A stretch of 64,000 nucleotides of DNA from Pseudomonas agarici (lineage in GTDB: Bacteria; Pseudomonadota; Gammaproteobacteria; Pseudomonadales; Pseudomonadaceae). Made by a program: the position numbers and the translations under genes. The notes below the pieces were generated by a model. That model made no database searches. It saw nothing but the letters and a program-made list of their open reading frames with translations, and was not told where the DNA came from. How positions within the stretch are numbered: position 1 is the first letter of the stretch; every line of letters starts with the position of its first letter. The DNA is taken from assembly GCF_900109755.1 (NCBI RefSeq), contig NZ_FOAR01000012.1:100232-164231 (forward strand), read 5' to 3'. Shown piece by piece: positions 16,146 to 25,034 of the stretch.

Positions 16146-17345
16146 TTAGGTCAAGAAGTATTGCAGCAGGTCGTTGAGAAATAGCTGGCCACGGGCGGTC
16201 GCCGCCAGGCGTGTGGGTTCGACCTGCAACAGGCCGTTTTGTTCTGCTTCGGCCCGCCCTTCGTGCAAACGGTCGAGACTCAGTCCGGTGCGTTGCGCAA
16301 ACAAGATCGCATCGACGCCCTCGGTCAGCCGCAGGGCATTCATCAGGAACTCGAACGGCAACTCGTCGTTACTCAGGGCTTTCTCCCCAGCCTGGAAACT
16401 TTTGGCCGGGTTCAGGTAGTCCTTGGGCAGGCGGGTTTTCCAGGTGCGAACGATGCGCCCGTCCGGGTGGCTGAGTTTGCCGTGGGCTCCGGCACCGATG
16501 CCGATGAAGTCGCCGAAGCGCCAGTAATTGAGATTGTGCCGCGCCGCACGCCCCGACTGGGCATAGGCCGAGACCTCGTATTGGGTATAGCCGTGTTCGG
16601 CCAGCAGGGCCTGCCCAGCTTCCTGGATATCCCACAGGGTGTCGTCCTCCGGCAGCGTCGGCGGCTGGTTCCAGAACACGGTGTTGGGCTCCAGGGTCAA
16701 CTGGTACCAGGACAGGTGCGTCGGCTTCAGCGCGATGGCCTGGCGCAGGTCGCCGAGGGCGTCTTCCAGGGACTGGTCGGGCAAGCCGTGCATCAGGTCC
16801 AGGTTGAAGTTGTCAAAGCCGGCCCGGCGCGCCATGTCCGCCGCTCGCATGGCTTCGTCGCCGGTGTGGATGCGACCCAGAGCCTTGAGTTTTGCTGCCT
16901 GGAAGCTCTGGATACCAATCGACAGGCGATTGATCCCCAACTGCCGGTAGGCGACGAATTTCTCCTGCTCGAAGGTTCCCGGATTGGCTTCCAGGGTGAT
17001 TTCGATATCGCTGGCGAACGGGATGCGCGCCTCGACACCCTTGAGCAAGCGCCCCAGTGCCTGGGCGCTGAACAGGCTCGGCGTGCCGCCGCCGAAGAAG
17101 ATCGAACTCAGTTCACGGCCATGGACGGCCAACAGATTCTGGTCGAGGTCGGCCAGCAGCGCGTCGACATACGCTTGCTCCGGCAATACCGGGCTGGCGG
17201 CGTGGGAGTTGAAGTCGCAATACGGGCATTTGCGCACGCACCAGGGGATATGGATGTACAGCGCCAAGGGCGGCAGTTGCGCCAGGGGCGCCCGAGGAGG
17301 TTGCGCACCGCCATGGATCAGCGGTAGCGAGGAGGTCCGAGTCAT
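16146..17345 (-). CDS. hemW: Radical SAM heme chaperone HemW
   Basis: This 399-residue radical-SAM protein was formerly annotated as oxygen-independent coproporphyrinogen III oxidase-like. The 4Fe-4S motif CxxxCxxC is in [16 protein letters not shown], followed by [19 protein letters not shown] and [10 protein letters not shown]. True HemN has an additional fourth Cys after the motif (CxxxCxxCxC); here the sequence reads CDFNSH, the HemW form, so heme insertion rather than decarboxylation is expected. The C-terminal HemN domain is complete. The start overlaps the rdgB stop by 4 bp. Confidence 0.92.
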   Translation of the reverse strand: MTRTSSLPLIHGGAQPPRAPLAQLPPLALYIHIPWCVRKCPYCDFNSHAASPVLPEQAYVDALLADLDQNLLAVHGRELSSIFFGGGTPSLFSAQALGRLLKGVEARIPFASDIEITLEANPGTFEQEKFVAYRQLGINRLSIGIQSFQAAKLKALGRIHTGDEAMRAADMARRAGFDNFNLDLMHGLPDQSLEDALGDLRQAIALKPTHLSWYQLTLEPNTVFWNQPPTLPEDDTLWDIQEAGQALLAEHGYTQYEVSAYAQSGRAARHNLNYWRFGDFIGIGAGAHGKLSHPDGRIVRTWKTRLPKDYLNPAKSFQAGEKALSNDELPFEFLMNALRLTEGVDAILFAQRTGLSLDRLHEGRAEAEQNGLLQVEPTRLAATARGQLFLNDLLQYFLT

Positions 17346-17938
17346 TGCAGGCCCAGGCGTTGGCGCAGCAGGACCATGGCGCGGGCGCGGTGACTGAGTT
17401 GGTTCTTTTCCACGGGGTTCAGCTCGGCGCTGGAGCAGTCGCGCTCCGGTACCCAGAACAGCGGGTCATAGCCAAAGCCCCGTTCACCGCGCGCGGCAGT
17501 CAGAATACGGCCGTGCCACAGGCCTTCACAGAGAATCGGCAGTGGGTCGTCGGCGTGTCGCACCAGCGCCAGGACGCAGACGAACTGGGCGCCACGCTCG
17601 GCCTGCGGGACATCCCTGAGGGCCTCCAGCAGCTTGGCATTGTTCGCCGCGTCGCCCTGACCGTCGGCATAACGGGCCGAGTAGATCCCTGGCGCACCGC
17701 CGAGGAAGTCCACCGCCAGGCCAGAATCGTCGGCCAGCGCCGGCAAACCGCATATACGTGCGGCATTGCGGGCCTTGAGGATGGCGTTCTCGACAAACGA
17801 CAGACCGGTTTCTTCCGGCTCGACACTGCTGAACTCGCCGATCGAGCGCAGTTGCACCGAATCACCGAGCATGGCCTGGAGTTCTTTGAGTTTGCCAGCG
17901 TTGTGGCTGGCCAGTACCAGTTGAGTGAAGTTCATCAT
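17342..17938 (-). CDS. rdgB: XTP/dITP pyrophosphatase RdgB
   Basis: RdgB hydrolyses non-canonical purine triphosphates (ITP, dITP, XTP) to keep them out of nucleic acids. The 198-residue protein begins [18 protein letters not shown], the nucleotide-binding loop, and has [45 protein letters not shown] and [12 protein letters not shown]. Two adjacent ATG codons exist; the first (17938) overlaps the preceding stop in the common ATGA form. It is part of the metX-metW-DUF4426-rdgB-hemW run and is followed by hemW with a 4-bp overlap. Confidence 0.95.
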   Translation of the reverse strand: MMNFTQLVLASHNAGKLKELQAMLGDSVQLRSIGEFSSVEPEETGLSFVENAILKARNAARICGLPALADDSGLAVDFLGGAPGIYSARYADGQGDAANNAKLLEALRDVPQAERGAQFVCVLALVRHADDPLPILCEGLWHGRILTAARGERGFGYDPLFWVPERDCSSAELNPVEKNQLSHRARAMVLLRQRLGLQ

Positions 17939-18369
17939 TCGCCAGGGAAGAGCTCTTGGTTGAAGCTGAATTTATGCGGTTGGCCGCCGGTGGTGACGCT
18001 GATTTCGAAGGTCCGGGTTTCCTGCTGGGGAACCGGGTACTGGGCGATATAGTAGACCGCGCCCTGCTCGGTGATCTGTTTGAAGGTCAGCGGCAGGCTG
18101 GCGCTGGTCAAGTCCTTGATGGTGCCGCTGACCTGAGCGACCACGGGCTTGTTGCCCTTGAGCACCGAAATATTGATCACGCCCATCTGCTTGCCGCGCA
18201 GCAACTTCGCCGCCTTGGCAATATCCGGCTGCAGGTAGGTGGAATTGAAGGTGTTGTAGTGTACGGCGATGTCACCGAACACTTCCCGGCGCTCGCCCTT
18301 GATGATGTCCGCGGCCATGGCCGAGACGCCCAGGCAGGCAGTCAGCAGGAAAATCGCTAGACGACTCAT
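17935..18369 (-). CDS. DUF4426 family secreted protein
   Basis: This is a 144-residue protein with a signal peptide ([19 protein letters not shown]), so probably periplasmic. The body ([53 protein letters not shown]) matches DUF4426 from memory, a family of unknown function that often sits between metW and rdgB. The start at 18369 is preferred over 18375 and 18399 because AAGGAG is seven bases upstream. A link to metabolite repair or to methionine genes is only positional. Confidence 0.82.
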   Translation of the reverse strand: MSRLAIFLLTACLGVSAMAADIIKGERREVFGDIAVHYNTFNSTYLQPDIAKAAKLLRGKQMGVINISVLKGNKPVVAQVSGTIKDLTSASLPLTFKQITEQGAVYYIAQYPVPQQETRTFEISVTTGGQPHKFSFNQELFPGE

Positions 18370-18395
18370 GATCATGCTCCTTGAAGTCAGGTGAT

Positions 18396-19016
18396 TCATA
18401 CCGCGATCTTGTGTTCCAGCCTGCTGGGGCTGCTGACGCGGTAGATGCCAATCTCACCTAATAGATTAGGCCATAGCTTGCTTGCCCACCCGTGGCGGTG
18501 CTGTTGATCCACCGCCAACCGATCAATGACCTTGGCGGCACGTTCGCGACACAGCTCTTCAAAGTCCTCGAACGTGCAAAAGTGGATATTCGGCGTGTTA
18601 TACCAAGTGTACGGCAGGAATTCCGAAACCGGCATCCGTCCCTTGCTCGCCAGGTACCAGCGGCAGCGCCAATGACCGAAGTTGGGGAAGGTGATAATGC
18701 ACTGGCGTCCGACCCGAAGCATTTCGTCGAGGATCTTGTCCGGGTAATGCACGGCCTGCAAGGCTTGGGTCATGACCACGATGTCGAAGCTGTTGCTGGC
18801 GAAATTGCCCAGACCTTTGTCCAGATCCTGCTCGATGACGTTAATGCCGTTGGCCACGCACTCGGCAATGTTGTCGGGGTCGTTTTCCAGGCCGTAACCG
18901 GTGACTTGCTTGTTGTCGCGCAGCCAGGTCAGCAGTTCGCCGTTGCCACACCCGAGGTCGAGCACGCGGCTGCCGGCGGGGATCCACTCTTGGATGATTT
19001 CCAGGTCGGCTCTCAT
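18396..19016 (-). CDS. metW: Methionine biosynthesis protein MetW
   Basis: MetW is a class I methyltransferase-fold protein that works with MetX; in several proteobacteria MetX is poorly active without it. The 206-residue protein starts MRADLEIIQEWIPAGSRVLDLGCGNGELL with the SAM-fold glycine motif, then FDIVVMTQALQAVHYPDKILDEMLRVG and CIITFPNFGHWRCRWYLASKGRMPVS, highly characteristic of MetW. The ATG at 19016 lies 7 bp after the metX stop, indicating coupling. The longer frame to 19034 overlaps metX and is not needed. Confidence 0.93.
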   Translation of the reverse strand: MRADLEIIQEWIPAGSRVLDLGCGNGELLTWLRDNKQVTGYGLENDPDNIAECVANGINVIEQDLDKGLGNFASNSFDIVVMTQALQAVHYPDKILDEMLRVGRQCIITFPNFGHWRCRWYLASKGRMPVSEFLPYTWYNTPNIHFCTFEDFEELCRERAAKVIDRLAVDQQHRHGWASKLWPNLLGEIGIYRVSSPSRLEHKIAV

Positions 19017-19023
19017 GGCGTTC

Positions 19024-20163
19024 TCACACTTCAACTCGGTTCATGTAGTTAGCGAATGCCTGCAGATAACGCGGGATCGGAATCAGGAAGGCGTCGTGGC
19101 CTTGCGGGGCGTCGATTTCCAGGTAACAGACGTCCTTGCGGGCCGCCATCAGCGCGTCGACCAGTTCCCGCGAACGGGCCGGGGAAAAGCGCCAGTCGGT
19201 GGTGAAGGACATCACGCAGAACTTGGCGCGGGCGTTGGCGAAGGTCTTGGCCAGGTCGTCGTCGAAGTTCGCCGCCGGATCGAAGTAATCCAGGGCCTTG
19301 GTCATCAGTAGGTAGGTGTTGGCGTCGAAGCGCCCGGAAAACTCTTCACCCTGATAGCGCAGATAGCTTTCGACCTGGAATTCGACGCTATGGAAGTCGT
19401 AGTTGAGCTTCTCGCTCTTGAGCCCGCGACCGAATTTCTCGCCCATGGAGTCGTCGGACAGGTAAGTAATGTGCCCGACCATCCGCGCCAGCATCAGGCC
19501 GCGCTTGGGAATCACCCCACGCTCCTGGAAGGAACCCCCATGGAACTCTGGGTCGGTGAGGATCGCCTGGCGTGCCACTTCGTTGAAGGCGATATTCTGT
19601 GCCGACAATTTCGGTGCCGAGGCGATAGCCAGACAATGGCGCACGCGATCCGGGTAGGTGATGGTCCATTGCAGGGCCTGCATGCCCCCCAGGCTGCCGC
19701 CGATCACCGCGGCCCATGAGCCGATGCCCAGGCGATCGGCGAGACGGGCCTGGCTGTGGACCCAGTCTTCCACGGTCAGCACCGGGAAGTCGGCGCCGAA
19801 CGGTTTGCCGGTCTCGGGGTTGATGCTGCTTGGGCCGGTGGAACCGTTGCAGCCGCCGAGATTGTTGAGGCTGACGACAAAGAACTTGTGGGTGTCGATG
19901 GGCTTGCCGGGGCCGATGCAGCTATCCCACCAGCCGGGTTTGCGCTCGTCGGCGCTGTGATAGCCCGCTGCGTGATGATGGCCGGACAGGGCATGGCAGA
20001 TCAGTACGGCGTTGCTCGCCGTGGCATTGAGGCTGCCGTAGGTTTCGTAGATCAGGTCGTAGGCGGGCAGGGAGCGACCGCAGGCCAGGGCCAGGGATTC
20101 GCTGAAATGCGCCGTTTTCGGCACGACCAGCCCGACGGAATCGTGGGGAAAGACAGTGGACAT
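19024..20163 (-). CDS. metX: Homoserine O-acyltransferase MetX
   Basis: MetX activates homoserine by O-acylation in the first committed step to methionine; pseudomonad enzymes are reported to prefer succinyl-CoA. The 379-residue alpha/beta hydrolase has [16 protein letters not shown], the Ser nucleophile in [14 protein letters not shown], and the late Asp and His ([28 protein letters not shown]). The start is ATG 20163, not the TTG just upstream. It is followed closely by metW. The 171-bp gap on its 5' side, up to yggT, holds a nested palindrome rather than an obvious gene. Confidence 0.95.
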   Translation of the reverse strand: MSTVFPHDSVGLVVPKTAHFSESLALACGRSLPAYDLIYETYGSLNATASNAVLICHALSGHHHAAGYHSADERKPGWWDSCIGPGKPIDTHKFFVVSLNNLGGCNGSTGPSSINPETGKPFGADFPVLTVEDWVHSQARLADRLGIGSWAAVIGGSLGGMQALQWTITYPDRVRHCLAIASAPKLSAQNIAFNEVARQAILTDPEFHGGSFQERGVIPKRGLMLARMVGHITYLSDDSMGEKFGRGLKSEKLNYDFHSVEFQVESYLRYQGEEFSGRFDANTYLLMTKALDYFDPAANFDDDLAKTFANARAKFCVMSFTTDWRFSPARSRELVDALMAARKDVCYLEIDAPQGHDAFLIPIPRYLQAFANYMNRVEV

Positions 20164-20247
20164 CAACCCTGCTCGCGCTTAAATGAGGCGTAAGTCTAAT
20201 GAGCGGGGGAGTCAGCGGCAAGCAAAGGTCGGACTGGAGGTTATTAG

Positions 20248-20331
20248 GCGCCAAACAGGGGCTTGTGGCGCAGAGCTTGTGCGGCGATCCGACAAGCTCC
20301 GCTCCGACAATAAGCGCCACACTTGGGCGCC
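20248..20331. repeat. Nested REP-like palindrome
   Basis: Three nested inverted repeats share one axis: GGCGCC/GGCGCC outside, GTGGCGC/GCGCCAC next, GAGCTTGT/ACAAGCTC inside. The structure fits a REP doublet (REPIN) and occupies most of the yggT-metX gap. It could reduce read-through or stabilise the upstream mRNA end. Confidence 0.5.
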
Positions 20332-20334
20332 CGA

Positions 20335-20925
20335 TCAGATCAGCCGAAACAATACTTCCGGCATGCCGCTCATCACCGCCAATGGGGGAATCACGTAGCT
20401 CTGCAGCAGCTGGATGACCAGGAACGCGAGGATCGGCGAGATATCCAGTCCGCCCAGGTTTGGCACGATCTTGCGAAACGGTGCCAGGGCCGGCTCGCTG
20501 ATTTGGAACACCAGCTCAGCGGCGGGACTGTGGCTGTTCGGGGCCACCCAGGAGAGGATGACGCTGATGATCATGGCGAAGAAGAACACCTTGAGGAACA
20601 GCGAAGTGACGCCGATGATCGCCCAGATCAACAGGAGACCGATATGGCCGGTCACGCCGTAGCTCAACAGCAGGATCACCGCCATCAGCAGCATCTGGAC
20701 GATGATCGCCAGCACCAGCGAGGACATGTCCAGGCCGAACAGGCTCGGAATGACCCGGCGCAGCGGCTTGAGCAGCGGTTGGGTGGCTTTGACGGTGAAC
20801 TGGCAGAGCGGGTTGTAGAAGTTCGCGCGCACCAGTTGCAGGATGAAACGCAGCAGAACCACCAACAGATAGAGGCTGCCCAGGGTCTGGATGACAAAAA
20901 TAGCAGCGCTATTGAGTGCAAACAT
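20335..20925 (-). CDS. YggT family integral membrane protein
   Basis: This 196-residue protein is built of two YGGT repeats, each a pair of membrane helices around an amphipathic loop: LYLLVVLLRFILQLVRANFYNPLCQFTVKATQPLLKPLRRVIP in the first, and VILSWVAPNSHSPAAELVFQISEPALAPFRKIVPNLGGLDISPILAFLVIQLLQ in the second. Function is not established; in other bacteria members have been linked to osmotic stress and cell-envelope organisation. It follows proC by 18 bp in the usual yggS-proC-yggT order. Length and arrangement are typical. Confidence 0.9.
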   Translation of the reverse strand: MFALNSAAIFVIQTLGSLYLLVVLLRFILQLVRANFYNPLCQFTVKATQPLLKPLRRVIPSLFGLDMSSLVLAIIVQMLLMAVILLLSYGVTGHIGLLLIWAIIGVTSLFLKVFFFAMIISVILSWVAPNSHSPAAELVFQISEPALAPFRKIVPNLGGLDISPILAFLVIQLLQSYVIPPLAVMSGMPEVLFRLI

Positions 20926-20943
20926 TAAGTGTTTCCTCGAGGA

Positions 20944-21762
20944 TTACTGACCGAGTTGCTCGGCCATTTCAGCCGAACGCCGGGCGGCGGCGCCGAGCGC
21001 CTGTTCTACCAGGGCTTCGAAGCCACCGGCCTGGAATGTCTTGATCGCGGCTTCGGTGGTGCCGGCTGGCGAGGTCACCCGACGGCGCAGCTCGCCTGCG
21101 TCGACGTCGCTGGCGACGGCCATGTGAGCCGCACCGAGGGCGGTCTGCTGGCTCAGTTGGACGGCGACTTCACGCGATAGGCCGAGTTTCTCGCCGGCGG
21201 CGCTCATGGCCTCGATCAGCAGGAAAAAATACGCCGGGCCGCTACCGGATACTGCCGTGACCGCATCCAGTTGCTGTTCTTCGTCCAACCACAGGGCGGT
21301 GCCGACGGCGCCGAGCAAGGTCTGTGCCTGCTGGCGTTGCTCGGCGGATACTTGCCCGGTGGCGAACAGGCCGCTCACGCCCTGGCGCAGCAGTGCTGGG
21401 GTGTTGGGCATGCAGCGCACGATCGGCTGGGCGCCGAGCCAGTTGTTCATGCTCGCGCAGGTGATGCCGGCGGCAATGGACACCACCAGTTGTTGAGGTT
21501 TCAGGTTCGGGCGCAAGGCTTCGCACACGGCTTTCATGGCCTGTGGCTTGACCGCCAGCACTACCACGTCAGCGCCTTCGATGGCTTCGGCGTTGTCGGC
21601 GAACACTTCGATGCCGTGCTCGGCCTGGACCCGTGCGCGGGCCTCGGCGCCCGGATCGCTGGCGCGAATCAGCGCGGCGTCCAGACCTTCGGCCCGCAGG
21701 CCGCCAATCAGGCTGGCAGCCATGTTGCCAGCACCGATGAAGGTGATTCGATTATTGCTCAT
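20944..21762 (-). CDS. proC: Pyrroline-5-carboxylate reductase ProC
   Basis: ProC makes the last step of proline synthesis, NAD(P)H-dependent reduction of pyrroline-5-carboxylate. The 272-residue protein has the Rossmann start ITFIGAGNMAASLIGGL, VVLAVKPQAMKAV, the CMPNTPALLRQGVSGLFA segment, and the family signature in VTAVSGSGPAYFFLLIEAM and LRRRVTSPAGTTEAAIKTF. Length is normal. It lies 33 bp after yggS on the minus strand; the pair is a common bacterial arrangement. Confidence 0.96.
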   Translation of the reverse strand: MSNNRITFIGAGNMAASLIGGLRAEGLDAALIRASDPGAEARARVQAEHGIEVFADNAEAIEGADVVVLAVKPQAMKAVCEALRPNLKPQQLVVSIAAGITCASMNNWLGAQPIVRCMPNTPALLRQGVSGLFATGQVSAEQRQQAQTLLGAVGTALWLDEEQQLDAVTAVSGSGPAYFFLLIEAMSAAGEKLGLSREVAVQLSQQTALGAAHMAVASDVDAGELRRRVTSPAGTTEAAIKTFQAGGFEALVEQALGAAARRSAEMAEQLGQ

Positions 21763-21795
21763 GACGGATCCTTTGAACGAGTGTGTAAGGCCATT

Positions 21796-22482
21796 TCAGC
21801 CCTGGCCGTAGTCGCGGGCACCAAACAGCGCGGTACCGATCCGCACCCAAGTGGCACCCTGGGTAATGGCCGACTCAAGATCATGGCTCATACCCATGGA
21901 AAGTGTGTCGAGCGGCAGGTGGAGGCTGTCCTGCAACGTCCGCACCGTGGCGAACGCGGCGTCTTGGGCTGCGCGCTCCTCGGTGGGCTCGGGAATCGCC
22001 ATCAGTCCACGCAGCACCAGGTTCGGCAAGGCGCCGATGGCGGTGGCCAGGGCCGGTAAGTCCGCTGGCGTGCAGCCGGATTTGCTGGCTTCGCCGCTGA
22101 CATTGAGCTGAATGCAGATATTCAACGGTGGCAGGTTGGCCGGGCGCTGTTCGGACAGGCGCTGCGCGATTTTCAGGCGATCCACGGAGTGTACCCAGTC
22201 GAAATGCTCGGCGATGGCGCGAGTCTTGTTCGATTGAATGGGGCCGATAAAGTGCCAACACAAGGGCAGATCGGTCAATTCGGCCTGTTTGCCGAGGGCT
22301 TCCTGCAGATAGTTCTCGCCGAAATCGCGCAGGCCCGCGGCATGGGCTTCGCGCACGGCGCCGGCGGGCTTGGTCTTGCTCACGGCGAGCAGGCGAATGT
22401 CGGCGGCGTTACGGCCACAGGCTTGAGCAGCAGCGCTGATACGGGCTGCAACGCAAGTAAGGTTGTCTGCTATCGTGGTCAT
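21796..22482 (-). CDS. Pyridoxal phosphate homeostasis protein YggS
   Basis: This 228-residue PLP-binding protein (PLPBP family) is a single alanine racemase-like TIM barrel without catalytic activity that balances free PLP and affects amino-acid pools. Visible signatures are RLLAVSKTKPAGAVREAHAAG (PLP Lys), DFGENYLQEALGKQAEL, WHFIGPIQSNKTRAI and LSMGMSHDLESAITQGATWVRIGTALFG. I start it at ATG 22482; the extra 7 codons upstream lack a ribosome site. It is divergent from pilT over only 56 bp and starts the long minus-strand run. Confidence 0.94.
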   Translation of the reverse strand: MTTIADNLTCVAARISAAAQACGRNAADIRLLAVSKTKPAGAVREAHAAGLRDFGENYLQEALGKQAELTDLPLCWHFIGPIQSNKTRAIAEHFDWVHSVDRLKIAQRLSEQRPANLPPLNICIQLNVSGEASKSGCTPADLPALATAIGALPNLVLRGLMAIPEPTEERAAQDAAFATVRTLQDSLHLPLDTLSMGMSHDLESAITQGATWVRIGTALFGARDYGQG

Positions 22483-22538
22483 TGAATTTCGCCAGCAGGT
22501 CAAAAGTCTGCGGCATTCTACCTGTATTGGGGAGTCTC

Positions 22539-23573
22539 ATGGATATCACCGAGCTGCTAGCTTTTAGCGCCAAACAGGGAGCGTCGGACTTGCACCTCTC
22601 GGCCGGGCTGCCGCCGATGATCCGGGTCGATGGCGACGTGCGCCGGATCAACCTGCCGGCACTGGACCACAAACAGGTCCACGACCTGATCTACGACATC
22701 ATGAATGACCGCCAGCGCAAGGACTTCGAGGAGTTCCTGGAAACCGATTTTTCCTTCGAGGTGCCGGGTGTGGCGCGTTTTCGGGTCAACGCTTTCAATC
22801 AGAACCGTGGTGCGGGCGCGGTATTTCGCACCATCCCGACGAGAGTCCTGACCATGAGCGACTTGGGCATGGGTGAGGTGTTTCGCAAAATTACCGAGGT
22901 CCCCCGTGGTCTGGTACTGGTGACCGGGCCTACCGGTTCGGGCAAGTCGACCACCCTGGCGGCGATGATCGACCACCTGAACAACAACAAGCATCACCAT
23001 ATCCTGACCATCGAAGACCCGATTGAATTCGTTCACGAGTCGAAGAAGTGCCTGGTCAACCAGCGTGAAGTGCACCGCGACACCCAGAGTTTCTCCGCTG
23101 CCCTGCGCTCGGCCCTGCGGGAAGATCCGGATGTGATTTTGGTGGGCGAGATGCGCGACCTGGAAACCATTCGCTTAGCGCTGACCGCCGCCGAAACCGG
23201 CCATTTGGTGTTCGGTACGCTGCACACTACCTCCGCGGCGAAGACCATCGACCGGGTGGTCGACGTGTTCCCGGCGGAGGAGAAATCCATGGTCCGTTCG
23301 ATGCTTTCCGAATCCCTGCAAGCGGTGATTTCTCAGAGTCTGCTGAAAAAAGTCGGCGGTGGGCGGGTCGCGGCCCATGAAATCATGCTTGGCACCCCGG
23401 CGATCCGTAACCTGATTCGCGAGGATAAGGTGGCGCAGATGTATTCCTCGATCCAGACCGGCGGATCCCTCGGCATGCAGACTCTCGACATGTGCCTCAA
23501 GGATCTGCTGACCAAAGGGTTGATCACTCGCGATAACGCACGCGAGAAGGCGAAGATTCCGGACAATTTCTAG
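22539..23573 (+). CDS. pilT: Type IV pilus retraction ATPase PilT
   Basis: PilT is the hexameric motor that depolymerises type IV pili and powers twitching. The 344-residue protein begins MDITELLAFSAKQGASDLHLSAGLPPMIRVDG, with GGGG-like ribosome site upstream (GGGGAG). Walker A GPTGSGKSTT lies at residues 130-139, the Asp box in LTIEDPIEFVH, Walker B in LREDPDVILVGEMRD, the His box in TGHLVFGTLHTTSA, and the retraction motif AIRNLIRE near 290. All motor residues appear intact. In P. aeruginosa pilU follows pilT; here the next gene is an unrelated convergent peptidase, so pilU is missing from this position. Confidence 0.95.
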   Translation: MDITELLAFSAKQGASDLHLSAGLPPMIRVDGDVRRINLPALDHKQVHDLIYDIMNDRQRKDFEEFLETDFSFEVPGVARFRVNAFNQNRGAGAVFRTIPTRVLTMSDLGMGEVFRKITEVPRGLVLVTGPTGSGKSTTLAAMIDHLNNNKHHHILTIEDPIEFVHESKKCLVNQREVHRDTQSFSAALRSALREDPDVILVGEMRDLETIRLALTAAETGHLVFGTLHTTSAAKTIDRVVDVFPAEEKSMVRSMLSESLQAVISQSLLKKVGGGRVAAHEIMLGTPAIRNLIREDKVAQMYSSIQTGGSLGMQTLDMCLKDLLTKGLITRDNAREKAKIPDNF

Positions 23574-23637
23574 TGCGGTGTTTCTGAAGCACCACACCAG
23601 GCCTGACGAAGACTGCCCGCTCGCCAAACCGATACGA

Positions 23638-24294
23638 TCAGCGCTGGACAACCCGCAGGTGGTTGTTCTGTTCTTTCGGGATCACTCGTTTGGCGATCGT
23701 GTAGTGGCTGTCCCAGTAGGGTTTCTTCAGCGTGTCGATAGTCACGGCCTTGCCCCGGCGCGGCGCATGGATGAATCGGTCGTTGCCCAGGTAGATGGCG
23801 ACGTGGTTGACTTTGCGGCTCTTGATGTTGAAGAACAGCAGGTCGCCCGGCTTCAGGTCCTTGCGATCGACTTTCAGCCCATGGCCGGTAGCCATGGCGT
23901 TGGAGGTGCGCGGCAGATCTGCGGCGGCCACGCCGTTGAAGGCATACTTGACCAGCCCGCTGCAATCGAAGCCCTTGCTCGGACTGCTGCCGCCCCAGCG
24001 ATAAGGCGTGCCCAGCACATTCACCGCACGGCTCAGCACGGTACTGCTCTGCTCGGCGTTCGGTGCTGCGGCGACAGCCGTGGTGAGCACGCTGTGGCGC
24101 ACTTTGAGCGAGTTGTTGCGCTTGCCAGGCTGCCTGCTGATTGGCGCGCTGATCTCGGATAATTTGGCAACGGTTGCAGGTGACTTTGCAGTATGACCGT
24201 TGATGGATGGAAGACGTTGTTCACGATTAGTGGCCTGAGCGGCCAATGGCATCAAAAGGCAAAGGGTCAGCCATGTCTTGAAAAATGATCGCAT
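23638..24294 (-). CDS. NlpC/P60 (C40) cell-wall hydrolase
   Basis: The 218-residue protein has a signal peptide (FFKTWLTLCLLMPLAAQA) and a C-terminal NlpC/P60 domain. The catalytic Cys is residue 111 in GFDCSGLVKYAF, the His is 164 in VNHVAIYLGN, and the third polar residue is His 176 in FIHAPRRG. These enzymes cut within peptidoglycan stem peptides in the periplasm. The linker from 25 to 90 is basic and of low complexity. I start it at ATG 24294, the Met right before the signal peptide, although the frame stays open for 40 more codons. It is convergent with pilT and divergent from the TM2 gene. Confidence 0.9.
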   Translation of the reverse strand: MRSFFKTWLTLCLLMPLAAQATNREQRLPSINGHTAKSPATVAKLSEISAPISRQPGKRNNSLKVRHSVLTTAVAAAPNAEQSSTVLSRAVNVLGTPYRWGGSSPSKGFDCSGLVKYAFNGVAAADLPRTSNAMATGHGLKVDRKDLKPGDLLFFNIKSRKVNHVAIYLGNDRFIHAPRRGKAVTIDTLKKPYWDSHYTIAKRVIPKEQNNHLRVVQR

Positions 24295-24545
24295 TAAGCA
24301 AGGCTCGTATAGGATAGCGCGCAACTTTATAACAGCTTTTAGGTCATTTCTGAGGCCGTTTGTCGATTCTATACAGCGGTCAAAACTGCTTCGAGACCGC
24401 AAAAGCCGACCCATGAGTCACGTGCAGCTCAGGCTCCACAAGGCTTTCAGCGATTTTCAGTAAGAGTCTGTTACACGTTTTGAGGCAGTAAAAAAGTCAC
24501 ACGAAATGACGAAAAATTTATCTATCGAGCTCAAGGAGGTCATTT

Positions 24546-24965
24546 ATGAATAGCTATCGGCAGGATGGAGCGACGGTAGGTACCCACAATGTTCTACTCG
24601 GGTATTTGCTGTGGATTTTCGGCTTTACCGGTTCTCACCGCTTTTATTACGGTAAGCCGATCACTGGCACGATCTGGTTTTGTACCCTGGGGCTTTTGGG
24701 AATCGGTTGGCTGATCGATGTGTTCCTGATTCCGGGCATGGATCGTGATGCTGATCTGCGATTTACCACCGGGCCACTCAGCTATAACGTCGCCTGGCTG
24801 CTGTTGACATTCCTCGGCATCCTGGGTGTCCATCGGATGTACCAGGGCAAATGGTTGACCGGGCTGCTTTACCTGGTGACGGGTGGGCTGCTGGGGTTGG
24901 GCGTGCTGTATGACTTCTGGACGTTGAATGACCAGATATCGCTGAAGAACAGCGGGCGAGTCTGA
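24546..24965 (+). CDS. TM2 domain membrane protein
   Basis: This 139-residue membrane protein contains two TM2 units. The first has LLGYLLWIFGFTGSHRFYYGKPITGTIWFCTLGLLGIGWLIDVFLIPGM; the second has WLLLTFLGILGVHRMYQGKWLTGLLYLVTGGLLGLGVLYDFWTLN. Each has the paired helices with G-x-HRFY/HRMY and a following DxF/DxW motif that defines the family. Function in bacteria is unknown. A very strong ribosome site (AAGGAGG, nine bases before ATG) suggests high expression. The 251 bp upstream, shared with the divergent C40 gene, is AT-richer than average and holds no other gene I can see. Confidence 0.88.
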   Translation: MNSYRQDGATVGTHNVLLGYLLWIFGFTGSHRFYYGKPITGTIWFCTLGLLGIGWLIDVFLIPGMDRDADLRFTTGPLSYNVAWLLLTFLGILGVHRMYQGKWLTGLLYLVTGGLLGLGVLYDFWTLNDQISLKNSGRV

Positions 24966-24976
24966 AACGCACACGG

Positions 24977-25007
24977 GTGGCGAGCGGGTCGGAACGCCAC
25001 TCGCCAC
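24977..25007. repeat. REP-type palindrome between convergent genes
   Basis: GTGGCGAG and CTCGCCAC form a perfect 8-bp inverted repeat around a GTCGGAACGCC core, directly after the TM2 gene and before the convergent pyrC'. It may work as a boundary for both transcripts. Confidence 0.55.
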
Positions 25008-25034
25008 GGTTGTGGTGATAGCCACGCGACAGTG

